In this document: positions 14,492 through 21,218 of the stretch, piece by piece
Position numbering within the stretch: position 1 is the stretch's first letter
How the letters are laid out: the number at the start of each line of letters is the position of its first letter
From: Selenomonadaceae bacterium UBA2897
GTDB lineage: Bacteria > Bacillota > Negativicutes > Selenomonadales > Selenomonadaceae
Assembly: GCA_002350105.1 (NCBI GenBank)
Contig: DEDT01000008.1
Location: 1 to 21,218, forward strand
Reading direction: 5' to 3'
DNA: 21,218 nt
Program-made: the position numbers and the translations under genes
Notes under the pieces: model-generated
Databases searched by the model: none
Told to the model about the DNA's origin: nothing
Seen by the model: the letters and a program-made list of their open reading frames with translations, nothing else

Positions 14492-14602
14492 GCACGCTCA
14501 GCCCCGGCACGCCGCAGACACCGCAGCCCCGCACGCCGCAGACACCCCCCGGCACATCGCAGACATCGCAGCCCGGCACGCCGCAGACGCTGCCCGCGTC
14601 TG
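14492..14602. repeat. Short tandem repeats, 24-base unit
   Basis: The 14-base core GCACGCCGCAGACA recurs at 14507, 14531, 14552 (as GCACATCGCAGACA) and 14576 (last base G), with periods 24, 21 and 24. A partial GCAC copy lies at 14493 and GCCCGCGTCTGACAC/GCCCGCG echoes follow. It occupies the space between the secG relic and the esterase start. No real coding frame fits. Confidence 0.6.
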
Positions 14603-14678
14603 ACACGCTGCCCGCGGGCGGGGCCAAGGCCACACGAAAAAACGCCCTCGACCCACGCGGCAGAGAACGTCTCCTGTA

Positions 14679-14777
14679 TCATGATGTCATGCGGGCAATC
14701 ACGATGGTGATGACGGCAAACAGAACCACGAGAACCACCGTCACGCGCGCAAGCAGCGCATCCATGCCGCGCGGCCA
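14679..14777 (-). pseudogene. secG: secG 3'-end relic
   Basis: About 32 codons survive, reading WPRGMDALLARVTVVLVVLF then a hydrophobic end AVITIVIARMTS and TGA. This is the pattern of the SecG C-terminus: a glycine/basic loop, then M/L-D-A-L-L-x-x-V-T and the second membrane helix. SecG is a small subunit of the Sec translocon. The first helix and conserved loop are gone, and an in-frame TGA lies just upstream beside the end of the AAA-ATPase gene. It stands before the esterase-smpB relic in the same orientation, as in the secG-est-rnr-smpB order. A 28-residue independent membrane peptide starting at 14765 is possible but unlikely. Confidence 0.6.
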
Positions 14778-14790
14778 GCGGGAATTTCAC

Positions 14791-16371
14791 TCAGGAGCTT
14801 GCTTTCTGCCATGTCTCGATGACCGCCTCATGTCGGCGCGTTTTTTTATCGTAGCTCACACCCACGAGCAGCACCTCGCCGGCGTAGGCCGCGAGCGCCC
14901 CCGCGTACTCCTTTTCCTTGATCTGCCGGATGGCCGTCTCCGCCGCCCTGTCCCACTTCAGCTCGATGACGAGGGCTGGTTTCTCCGCGTGCTGCGGGCG
15001 CGGCAGGAACGCGAGGTCGGCAAAGCCCTTGCCCGCCGGCAACTCACGCACGATGTTGTAGAACCGCCGCGCGCTGTAAAAGGCGAGAGACAGCGTATAG
15101 GAGAGCGCGTTCTCGTCGTTGTACTGGATCTGACTCGTCTCGAGATGCGCCTTTTCTACGCCTGCGGCCACGGCGGCGGCGTCTTTCTCAAAGACTGCCG
15201 CGAGCAGGGCGTCCGAAGCCTGAACGGCGCGGCTCACAATCTGCCATTCCTCGCCCTGCTTTGTCGCTGCGATGTATTCGCGCAGAATCTCGTTATTCGG
15301 AATAAAGACCTCCTCTTCCCGGCGGTCATAGCCGAGATAGCCGAGATGTACGAGGAGCGTCATGACATCGTCTGCCGAGGTGAAGGTCGTCATATCATTC
15401 GTGAAAGTCAGTGTGTTGATTTTCTGCCGCCCGCCAGCTATCATTTTGACAATGGCGTCACGCAGCCCGCCCTCGTTGAGGTCGATATAGACTTTGAGCG
15501 CTTCATACGTCTCCGTCTTCGTCCAGTAATCGTCATATTCTCGCCGCAGCATGGCCTCGACGACGCTTTTCGGGCTAAATACATGCTGACAGTTCGTGAA
15601 GGAATAGCCATCATACCAGGCGCAGCACTCTCCGAAATCCATACCATACTCCGCGCAGAGACGGCGAACTTCATCTCCTGTGAATCCGACATACGGCGCA
15701 AACGGGCCCGGATTCTCCATCGAATACTCCGTGAACATATTGAGCGCTGAGTGCGTGCCATATTTCTTGACAGGCAGGATGCCCGTCATGTACGCGAGGC
15801 CGATATACGCCTTGTCCTTCAGCCAGTCACGCAGAAAATCAAGATATTTCCGCTGCGCCGCTGTATCGTGCGGATACTCGCGGAAGATGCAGTCCCACTC
15901 GTCGATGACGATAACGAAAGGCCGCTGCGTCTCTTGATAGACATCCTGTATGCACTCCACGAGATCTTCCCGGTCAAAATAATCGACATCGGGATAGGCA
16001 CGCAGCAAATCGCGCAGCACGATCCGCCGCAGGCGCGAAAGCAGGCCCTCAATGTCCTGCGCCCGGCTCAGGAACTCCTGCATATTGATACGCAGCACAT
16101 CGCATGCTCCGCGATAACGCGAAAAATCCTCCGCCCGCGCAATTGCGAGCCCGTCGAACACCTCATCCGCCACCGTGCGGTCATAGTAAGCGCAGACCAT
16201 ATTCGCCGCCATCGTCTTGCCAAACCGCCGCGGGCGGCTTACGCAGACATATTTCCGTGATTTCCCGTAGACCTTGTTGAGCTCTTCGATCAGTGCCGAC
16301 TTATCCACATAGATCTCATCTCTCTTGGCCTCGAGCAATAAGTCCGCTCCCGGATTCAGATAAATGCCCAT
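14791..16371 (-). CDS. AAA-ATPase-like / PD-(D/E)XK nuclease-like protein
   Basis: 526 aa, with the layout of the common AAA-ATPase-like family whose C-terminus is a predicted PD-(D/E)XK nuclease. Near the N-terminus YVDKSALIEEL precedes a Walker A-like SRPRRFGKTM (about 45-54). A Walker B, FVIVIDEWD, follows at about 150-160, and GYSF with the FSPKSVVEAM segment in the middle. The C-terminal part has GFADLAFLPRP and VIELKWD, fitting the D and ExK nuclease residues. This family occurs in many copies in gut and oral anaerobes and its function is not established. The start has an ideal ribosome site (GGAGGTGACAGT). It is flanked by the MITE-like element upstream and the secG relic directly downstream, which fits a gene that came in with rearrangements. 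Confidence 0.85.
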   Translation of the reverse strand: MGIYLNPGADLLLEAKRDEIYVDKSALIEELNKVYGKSRKYVCVSRPRRFGKTMAANMVCAYYDRTVADEVFDGLAIARAEDFSRYRGACDVLRINMQEFLSRAQDIEGLLSRLRRIVLRDLLRAYPDVDYFDREDLVECIQDVYQETQRPFVIVIDEWDCIFREYPHDTAAQRKYLDFLRDWLKDKAYIGLAYMTGILPVKKYGTHSALNMFTEYSMENPGPFAPYVGFTGDEVRRLCAEYGMDFGECCAWYDGYSFTNCQHVFSPKSVVEAMLRREYDDYWTKTETYEALKVYIDLNEGGLRDAIVKMIAGGRQKINTLTFTNDMTTFTSADDVMTLLVHLGYLGYDRREEEVFIPNNEILREYIAATKQGEEWQIVSRAVQASDALLAAVFEKDAAAVAAGVEKAHLETSQIQYNDENALSYTLSLAFYSARRFYNIVRELPAGKGFADLAFLPRPQHAEKPALVIELKWDRAAETAIRQIKEKEYAGALAAYAGEVLLVGVSYDKKTRRHEAVIETWQKASS

Positions 16372-16408
16372 ACTGTCACCTCCGCTGCGTAGCCAAGTTC
16401 CTTACCTC

Positions 16409-16438
16409 ATTATATCACATAGAACCGTCTGCACAGAA
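16409..16438 (-). promoter_or_regulatory. Promoter of the AAA-ATPase-like gene
   Basis: In the minus sense a perfect TATAAT (16409-16414) lies about 40 bases before the start. The -35 box at 17-18 bases spacing is weak (TTCTGT or TCTGTG). The MITE-like element ends about 12 bases further upstream. Confidence 0.5.
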
Positions 16439-16449
16439 AATCCACTATT

Positions 16450-16632
16450 TTAAGGAAGCGCTGATTAAATGATGTGCTCCGGATTTGCGCGGATGCGCTG
16501 TACTCTTCGGAGACAAACCGGAAGCGTAGCGGCAAAACGCTCCATCGCGTTTTGTGCTGAGGATTGTAGGGCGACGAGAAGACAGCACAGACGTGCGAAG
16601 ACGGAGTGCTGAATTAATCAGTGCTTCCTTAA
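16450..16632. mobile_element. 183-bp MITE-like element with 19-bp terminal inverted repeats
   Basis: The ends TTAAGGAAGCGCTGATTAA (16450-16468) and TTAATCAGTGCTTCCTTAA (16614-16632) are inverted copies with one mismatch. Weaker pairing extends inward to about 45 bases per arm. A central hairpin CAAAACGC/GCGTTTTG sits at 16533-16554. No transposase is encoded; a short frame running through it is not protein-like. Size, ends and lack of coding fit a miniature inverted-repeat transposable element moved by a transposase elsewhere. A target duplication cannot be told from the TTAA included in the ends. Confidence 0.8.
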
Positions 16633-17567
16633 CTGCCAAACTGCTCCGAAAAATGCCTGCCGATCCGGGCCAGGAACCGCAGGACATCCTCCTTCATATC
16701 CGCGGGAAACGACGTAAGCACCGGCGCCGTCTCGAAATTTAGCACGCCAGCAAAATGAATGGCCCGCAGCCCGCGCAAAAGGCCCTCCCAATCCGTCGAG
16801 CTGGCATTCTCCCGCGCCCGCGCAAACGTATAAGGAATCTGATGGAGATCAGCGATGCCGTCGTTATCATGCAGATGCAGCACCTTCAGCCGCGGCCCCA
16901 GCGTCCTGACGAACTCCTCCATATCGATGCCCACCAGATTCGCGTGCCCCGTATCGAAACAGAAACCGAGCACCTCTGCGCCATACTGCTCATTGATGTG
17001 GTCGATGCGCTCCGCCATCTTCCGCGCCTTGCAGCACGGCCCCTCCAGTATGTGGCTGCCCAGCGCTGAATATAGATTCTCGACGCAAAGCGTGATACCG
17101 AGTTCCTTCGCCAGCGGTGCCAGAGCATGAACGAACTCCTCCGTCTGCGCCCACTCCGCGTCCTCGCTGCCGAGCTCCCTTGCCAGCTTGAAGCCATGCA
17201 CCACCAGATAACGACAGCCGAAAAAAGCACAAATACGCAGGCTCTTCGGTGCCATCTGATGCCAGAGATACGCATTGTCCTCGTTCGTCCCCCGCGGGAC
17301 GAAAACAGGATACGGCATGTGCATCTGATGGATGCGCACCCCCGCGCGCACCGCTCCCTGCTTATGCGGCATGAAAAAACGCTCCAGCTCCTCAATATCC
17401 GCATCAAAAAAATGATTGAGATGCGCATCATAAATATCAAGATTCAAGAGATAGGCATTCAAACTGAAATCCGCGCAGGAAAATCCCGCCGACCTCAGCA
17501 GCCGGAATCCCTGCTCCGGATCCTCATCCCTCACGATCTCCTTCGTCTGCACGCCCAGCTCCAGCAT
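16629..17567 (-). CDS. Sugar phosphate isomerase/epimerase-like TIM-barrel protein
   Basis: 312 aa, xylose-isomerase-like/AP-endonuclease-2-type TIM barrel. Metal-site residues of the family are in place: His124 in LVVHG, Glu163 in LCVENLY, Asp205 and His208 in CFDTGHAN, His233 in LHLHDNDG, and Glu279 in LNFETAP. Such proteins isomerise or epimerise sugars or inositol-like compounds; the substrate is unknown. I chose ATG at 17567 (MLELGVQTKEIV) because it has GGGGAGG upstream and lies two bases after the stop of the preceding gene. An upstream ATG at 17618 would overlap that gene by 49 bases. The stop codon TAA lies in the inverted repeat of the MITE-like element, so the native end may have been altered. 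Confidence 0.88.
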   Translation of the reverse strand: MLELGVQTKEIVRDEDPEQGFRLLRSAGFSCADFSLNAYLLNLDIYDAHLNHFFDADIEELERFFMPHKQGAVRAGVRIHQMHMPYPVFVPRGTNEDNAYLWHQMAPKSLRICAFFGCRYLVVHGFKLARELGSEDAEWAQTEEFVHALAPLAKELGITLCVENLYSALGSHILEGPCCKARKMAERIDHINEQYGAEVLGFCFDTGHANLVGIDMEEFVRTLGPRLKVLHLHDNDGIADLHQIPYTFARARENASSTDWEGLLRGLRAIHFAGVLNFETAPVLTSFPADMKEDVLRFLARIGRHFSEQFGS

Positions 17568-17569
17568 AC

Positions 17570-18811
17570 TCACGCCTCCCCTTCCGGCAGTCTGCCGGCA
17601 TAAAAGTGCGGCAGACACTCGTCATTAAAATACGCCACCGGATTCTTGAGCCCCATCTCCCGCAGCTGCGCTTCGATTTCCCGGTAATAAATATTGCAGA
17701 TGAAGATCGCGCAGTCCTCCGGCAGCCGCCGCAGCTCCTCCGGATTCTTCACAGCGAGACCGCCCACCTCTTTCCCCCAGAGCGCGGAATTATTATCGCA
17801 GGTAAAGAGCGGCGGATACTGCTCCCCATAGCAGCGCATATAGTTGCGGCACATATTGCCCGCACCGAACAGCACGCGCCTCGGATACCGCGCGAGCGCC
17901 TTTTCCATCTCGACCTGCCAGAGAATATACTCCGCCACCGAACGGGCAAGCGCCAGGAGCTGTGGCCGCAGCAGCGGCGGAAAAGCCGCCGCCGTATCCA
18001 GCATCCCCAGAACCAGCCAGCCGTCAAACGCAATCGCCCGCAGGCCGCGGATCGCACTCAGCCAGTCCGTCTCACAGACCAGCCGCCCCGCCCCAGTAAA
18101 GGGCAGAAGCTGTCGCTCCTCCCCACTATCACTGTCGCAGAGAATGACTGCCTGCAGCCGCCCGTCGAGCGTCTGCACGAGCTCCTGCACATTCATCCCG
18201 CACGGCCCGCTCGCACCCATATTCAGACAGAATTCGAACCGCGTCTCTCCAGCCGCCTCATTCAGCTCGTCTACAAGAGAGACCGCCTCCTCTGCCTCCG
18301 ACAGGACGCCTCGCACCAAATGACCGTGGACACTTCGCGCCTGATTCTCCAGCAGGATCACGACACCATATTCCCGCGCACAATCCACCAATGACAAATA
18401 AAACGCACGGTTCCGCGCCCAAAGCTCCTGCCGCGAAAGCTGCGCAAGCCAGGGACGGACCACCAGATACCGGCAGCCCGCCTCCTGCCCCAGACGAATA
18501 CTCCGCTCGATCAGCGAGCGATATACAGAAACCTCCGGCCAGTCCGCAGCCGCATAGCCGAAATGCGGCGCATAGCCCAGGGGCAGCCGCACCCCAGCCT
18601 GCCGGAACTGCCTCCCGAGCTCTCGGGCCGCCTGCCAGCGCCGCTCCAGCCACGCGCGGTCATGCCCCTTCCGGCGAAGTTCCTTCACCGGAAAAGGCAG
18701 CGCCATATCAAAAAGCGCCTGCGAAAACCCGGCACCAGCAATATCCCCCACCCCCTGCCGGGGATGCTCCCACGCCGCCAGCCCCGCTGGGGCACATAGT
18801 ACCTCCATCAT
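17570..18811 (-). CDS. TIM-barrel isomerase-like protein with lost metal site and Rossmann-like tail
   Basis: 413 aa. Residues 1-295 are a TIM barrel related to the downstream isomerase gene: LVVRP for LVVHG, LLENQ for CVENL, FCLNMGAS for FCFDTGHA, VILCDSDSG for LHLHDNDG, and VLGMLDT for NFETAP. Only the Glu (155) of the metal ligands is kept, so it looks catalytically dead. Residues 308-395 (RRVLFGAGNMCRNYM, FTCDNNSALWGKEVGG, AIFICN) resemble the Rossmann-like domain found in sugar-modifying enzymes and some methyltransferases. It may regulate or scaffold its active neighbour, which starts two bases downstream; that is inference. The start overlaps the stop of the TOPRIM-like gene by four bases (ATGA), with AAGGGGAG as ribosome site. 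Confidence 0.8.
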   Translation of the reverse strand: MMEVLCAPAGLAAWEHPRQGVGDIAGAGFSQALFDMALPFPVKELRRKGHDRAWLERRWQAARELGRQFRQAGVRLPLGYAPHFGYAAADWPEVSVYRSLIERSIRLGQEAGCRYLVVRPWLAQLSRQELWARNRAFYLSLVDCAREYGVVILLENQARSVHGHLVRGVLSEAEEAVSLVDELNEAAGETRFEFCLNMGASGPCGMNVQELVQTLDGRLQAVILCDSDSGEERQLLPFTGAGRLVCETDWLSAIRGLRAIAFDGWLVLGMLDTAAAFPPLLRPQLLALARSVAEYILWQVEMEKALARYPRRVLFGAGNMCRNYMRCYGEQYPPLFTCDNNSALWGKEVGGLAVKNPEELRRLPEDCAIFICNIYYREIEAQLREMGLKNPVAYFNDECLPHFYAGRLPEGEA

Positions 18812-19518
18812 ACTCCCCTTCCACCCTTTTCAAAAAACAACCCGAAATTGGTAAAGCGCTGTAAGGAATGGTTTCCCTCTTTTATAAAATCCCATGTCTG
18901 CTCCCACGACCCAAGTACACAAAACGAGGACTTCGTAATAAATCTAACGAACCCCTCTACGTCGTCATAATATTGATCAGCAAAGGCATCGGCTTTCTCT
19001 CGCTTTTCGTAATCTGGAACATTAGGCTCATTATGCAGCACATGCTCTAAATTGCAGGAAAAGTAAAAGGCACGATACGGAATCGTAGCCGATTTTCCCA
19101 CATGGGTTAACGTCAATAACTGATCTAGATTCTGAACCTTATGCCGATTTCTCTTAATGGCCTCATCCCTAGATTTCGCAACCATCCCATCTTCATGATA
19201 TTGCCAATGAAGCAGTGTCTCTTCTTCCCGGATCAACCGATCATCGATGTATGCGCCATCCATATCCACTAATTGAATGACCCCCGATAAATCTGTCTCA
19301 AACCATTTTTCCTTATCAAGAGCGATATGAATCTCATCATTTACCCTATCTAAAATATTCTTCGGGTTTATATCCCAGTCGGAAGTAATATCTGTACCAA
19401 TAACTTGAAAACGCTGATGACGTGGAGCCAAATAACGGCGAATCACCCCTGCCAAAGATTGTTCATCGGTATCACCTTCCACCAAGAACAAGACTGCCTT
19501 CTCAGTTTTCGTACTCAT
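18808..19518 (-). CDS. TOPRIM-fold-like protein of an ATPase-TOPRIM defence-type pair
   Basis: 236 aa. Two TOPRIM hallmarks are visible: Glu14 in LFLVEGDTDE and the D-x-D pair Asp85/Asp87 in QLVDMDGAY. A later FSCNLEHVLH segment (about 155) resembles the aromatic/LH motif of RloB-type proteins. Families with this layout include DUF4435 (AriB of PARIS), RloB and the second gene of AbiL; I cannot pick one by eye. As the likely effector it would be held or released by the ATPase encoded just upstream, which overlaps it by 17 bases. The gene is AT-rich compared with its downstream neighbours. Its last codons (GGRGV) are formed by the ribosome-binding region of the next gene. Confidence 0.7.
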   Translation of the reverse strand: MSTKTEKAVLFLVEGDTDEQSLAGVIRRYLAPRHQRFQVIGTDITSDWDINPKNILDRVNDEIHIALDKEKWFETDLSGVIQLVDMDGAYIDDRLIREEETLLHWQYHEDGMVAKSRDEAIKRNRHKVQNLDQLLTLTHVGKSATIPYRAFYFSCNLEHVLHNEPNVPDYEKREKADAFADQYYDDVEGFVRFITKSSFCVLGSWEQTWDFIKEGNHSLQRFTNFGLFFEKGGRGV

Positions 19519-20890
19519 TTACCAGTTCCCTTCCTGCCTTCCGGAATGCATGACCAATCGCATAAATATCTACGATTTCACAGAGCGGTTCCTTTTGTCC
19601 ACCGATAGAAAGACTGCGCAAATACATATCACGAACGTTATTTGTCTCTTTCACATTTGTCAGCCTAATATACCTGTGCCGGGGATTCGTCGTCGTAAAT
19701 AAAACAGACTCCTTGCTTACCGTCTCCAATATACGGAGATTATGTGATGTAAACAAAAGCTGGCCTTTGCCATTTTTCTCTATAATCTCCAAGAGATTCC
19801 CCAAAAGATATTCAAAGACGCCCGAATCTAATTCATCAACTATCAAGCCAACTGATTTATCGTTATACATCGCAACCAAAGCATTGAGCATCGAAATGAT
19901 CTTTATGACGCCGGCAGATTCACAGCGCAGGGGAATACGGACATCGTTTCTCACGGAAACCAGCTCAATTTTACGCCCTTCCGCTCCATCGTCCATCAAC
20001 TGACGACCGTGATCCTCGATTTCTACCCGAATCCCTGGGACAAGCACCGTCAAAACCTGATTGATTGGTTCGATGGTCCGAGTGAGGACCTGATAGATTC
20101 TAACGGGAATCAATGAAGTCCCCTGCAAGGCCACTGGAATCTTTCCTGTATTGATATGCTGCATATCCTGCTGGGTAAAGCTTATCGGCACCAGCATCTG
20201 CATATTGATTGCACCAATTTCACGATTTGTAATCACAAAAAGCTTCATGAACATATAGTAGCGTAGTGCTTTCAAACCGAGAGACACCTTATCATCAAGA
20301 TAGTCTTTAGAAAAGATACCATATCCTTCTTTTGAAAATAACAGCGATGATCTATTCGCTGCTGCCATTTTTTTTGCCACAGCAAAATCAACTAGGTTTT
20401 TCTCGCTTTGTTTTATATATTTTTCATATTTTCGAACCGGATAAAAGCGATTATCATCACCAAGAATATCGCATTGAAACGCCGTCTTACGTCTTTGTCT
20501 GACATCTTCCTTATACGAATAATAGGCTATTTTTTCCGCAGAAACACAACATTTATCGCCTTTCCGCCCCAGCGTATATGTATATTCAAATTCCAACGGA
20601 ATATCCCCGCTCTGAATAAAAAACAAAATCGATACACTGGCACAATCTGCGCCCTGTCGAATGAACTCCTCAGCATATCGTGGTAATTTTTCGCCAACAA
20701 CCAACCGCTGCATTAGATGTATCGCATCGACCGCCGCAGTTTTTCCTGAACCATTCTGTCCATAAATACCCAGCACATCACTTTTCCCCTGCAGCAAGTT
20801 CTCCGATGAGCCTGCAATGATTTCGCCTTTTTCTACATTTTTAAAATTATCAAGAACTATTTTCAAAATTCGAACCAGTGGTTTCCCCAT
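19502..20890 (-). CDS. RecF/OLD-like AAA ATPase of a defence-type pair
   Basis: 462 aa, ABC/SMC-like ATPase of the AAA_15/AAA_21 type. It has Walker A GQNGSGKT at 44-51, a signature-like ESAGVIKI at about 324-331, Walker B LIVDELDSG at 349-357, and a switch-histidine motif LLFTSHN at 379-384. Such ATPases pair with TOPRIM-like partners in PARIS (AriA with AriB), AbiL and OLD-type anti-phage modules. Here the partner overlaps its 3' end. Proteins of this type sense phage products and control a toxic effector; the trigger here is unknown. The start has a textbook ribosome site (AAAGGAGGT) and a strong promoter. Base composition is markedly AT-rich compared with most of the window, suggesting recent transfer. 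Confidence 0.82.
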   Translation of the reverse strand: MGKPLVRILKIVLDNFKNVEKGEIIAGSSENLLQGKSDVLGIYGQNGSGKTAAVDAIHLMQRLVVGEKLPRYAEEFIRQGADCASVSILFFIQSGDIPLEFEYTYTLGRKGDKCCVSAEKIAYYSYKEDVRQRRKTAFQCDILGDDNRFYPVRKYEKYIKQSEKNLVDFAVAKKMAAANRSSLLFSKEGYGIFSKDYLDDKVSLGLKALRYYMFMKLFVITNREIGAINMQMLVPISFTQQDMQHINTGKIPVALQGTSLIPVRIYQVLTRTIEPINQVLTVLVPGIRVEIEDHGRQLMDDGAEGRKIELVSVRNDVRIPLRCESAGVIKIISMLNALVAMYNDKSVGLIVDELDSGVFEYLLGNLLEIIEKNGKGQLLFTSHNLRILETVSKESVLFTTTNPRHRYIRLTNVKETNNVRDMYLRSLSIGGQKEPLCEIVDIYAIGHAFRKAGRELVNEYEN

Positions 20891-20910
20891 TTCGATTACC
20901 TCCTTTCTCC

Positions 20911-20938
20911 ATTATATAAACCAGCAACATATAGTCAA
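20911..20938 (-). promoter_or_regulatory. Promoter of the ATPase/TOPRIM pair
   Basis: In the minus sense TTGACT, 16 bases, TATAAT, about 20 bases before the start. Just upstream lies an AT-rich imperfect palindrome (GATATGATATTTTTTATATC, about 20953-20972) that could be an operator or a weak end-of-gene hairpin. Confidence 0.75.
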
Positions 20939-20975
20939 GTTTTTTCTATAAACGATATAAAAAATATCATATCTG

Positions 20976-21218
20976 TTATTTTTCTTTCAATTGCTGATTG
21001 ATCAGCGCCTTGATCTTCGTCGAGCTCGTCTGCTTTGTATACGGGAAAAAGACCATCGTCGCGCCGTGCTGCTCCAGATAATCCTTCTCCGTGAGCCAAG
21101 CCGGATCCTCCTCATAATCGCTGCCCGAAAACTGGACATCGAAATGATACAGACTCCACGCCTCACGTGTTCCCGCGTATGTCAGGGGAATCTCATGCGC
21201 CTCATCCACATAGCGGCA
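20976..21218 (-). CDS. Glycerol-3-phosphate cytidylyltransferase-like nucleotidyltransferase, C-terminal part
   Basis: The 5' end lies outside the window; 80 codons and TAA are present, reading CRYVDEAHEIP at the edge. The pattern matches the end of cytidylyltransferase/TagD-like enzymes: a CRYVDE segment, then FSGSDYEEDPAW, and the closing GATMVFFPYTKQTSSTKI, which holds the family's S-T-K-I nucleotide contact. These enzymes link CTP (or another NTP) to a phosphorylated alcohol or sugar for envelope or glycan building. It has the same orientation as the downstream isomerase-like genes, so it may once have shared an operon with them. Confidence 0.8.
   Translation of the reverse strand, partial: CRYVDEAHEIPLTYAGTREAWSLYHFDVQFSGSDYEEDPAWLTEKDYLEQHGATMVFFPYTKQTSSTKIKALINQQLKEK

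Noticed and set aside
16445..16687. 80-codon frame through the MITE-like element
   Set aside because: It arises from the repeat sequence itself and has no ribosome site or recognisable domain.
1..21218. CRISPR array, tRNA or rRNA genes
   Set aside because: No regularly spaced identical repeats and no clover-leaf or ribosomal RNA signatures were seen by eye.

Overview
The window looks like chromosomal DNA from a motile, Gram-negative-type (diderm) Firmicute of the Negativicutes, most likely Selenomonas or a close relative. This is inferred from a two-partner-secretion adhesin next to flagellins with Firmicute-type sigma-28 promoters, from GC-rich housekeeping genes, and from relics of the Firmicute secG-est-rnr-smpB order. 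No marker gene fixes the genus.

Left part (1-9.8 kb, all minus strand): the 5' part of a very large filamentous-haemagglutinin/TpsA-like adhesin with about nine YDG repeats, then two tandem flagellin genes. One encodes 443 aa; the other is a giant of about 985 aa. Each flagellin has a near-identical sigma-28 promoter. The giant flagellin leader carries a hairpin that displays an AAGGA loop, a good candidate CsrA site. The adhesin leader has a hairpin with AGGAG in its loop. Together these suggest a surface and motility module under shared control.

Middle (9.8-13.9 kb, plus strand): ahpC and an AhpF-like reductase whose domain order is swapped relative to E. coli AhpF. They form a tight operon behind a sigma-A promoter and a PerR-box-like palindrome, and end in a strong terminator. 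Next comes putP (sodium/proline symporter) with its own promoter, a TTG start and a bidirectional terminator.

Scar region (13.9-14.8 kb): broken remains of the secG-est-rnr-smpB cluster. An esterase start is fused in frame to the smpB 3' end with rnr missing, a TAG stop interrupts the smpB part, and only a secG tail survives. A small inverted element and short tandem repeats lie in the same stretch. An AAA-ATPase/PD-(D/E)XK protein gene (14.8-16.4 kb) abuts the secG tail.

Right part (16.4-21.2 kb, minus strand): a 183-bp MITE-like element with 19-bp terminal inverted repeats, whose end supplies the stop codon of the neighbouring gene. Then come two TIM-barrel isomerase-like paralogs, one with its metal site apparently lost and a Rossmann-like tail added. 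Upstream lies an AT-rich ATPase plus TOPRIM-like pair resembling the PARIS, AbiL or OLD-type anti-phage modules. The window ends in a cytidylyltransferase-like gene. The ATPase/TOPRIM pair appears to have been placed inside a sugar/glycan operon and is translationally coupled to it.
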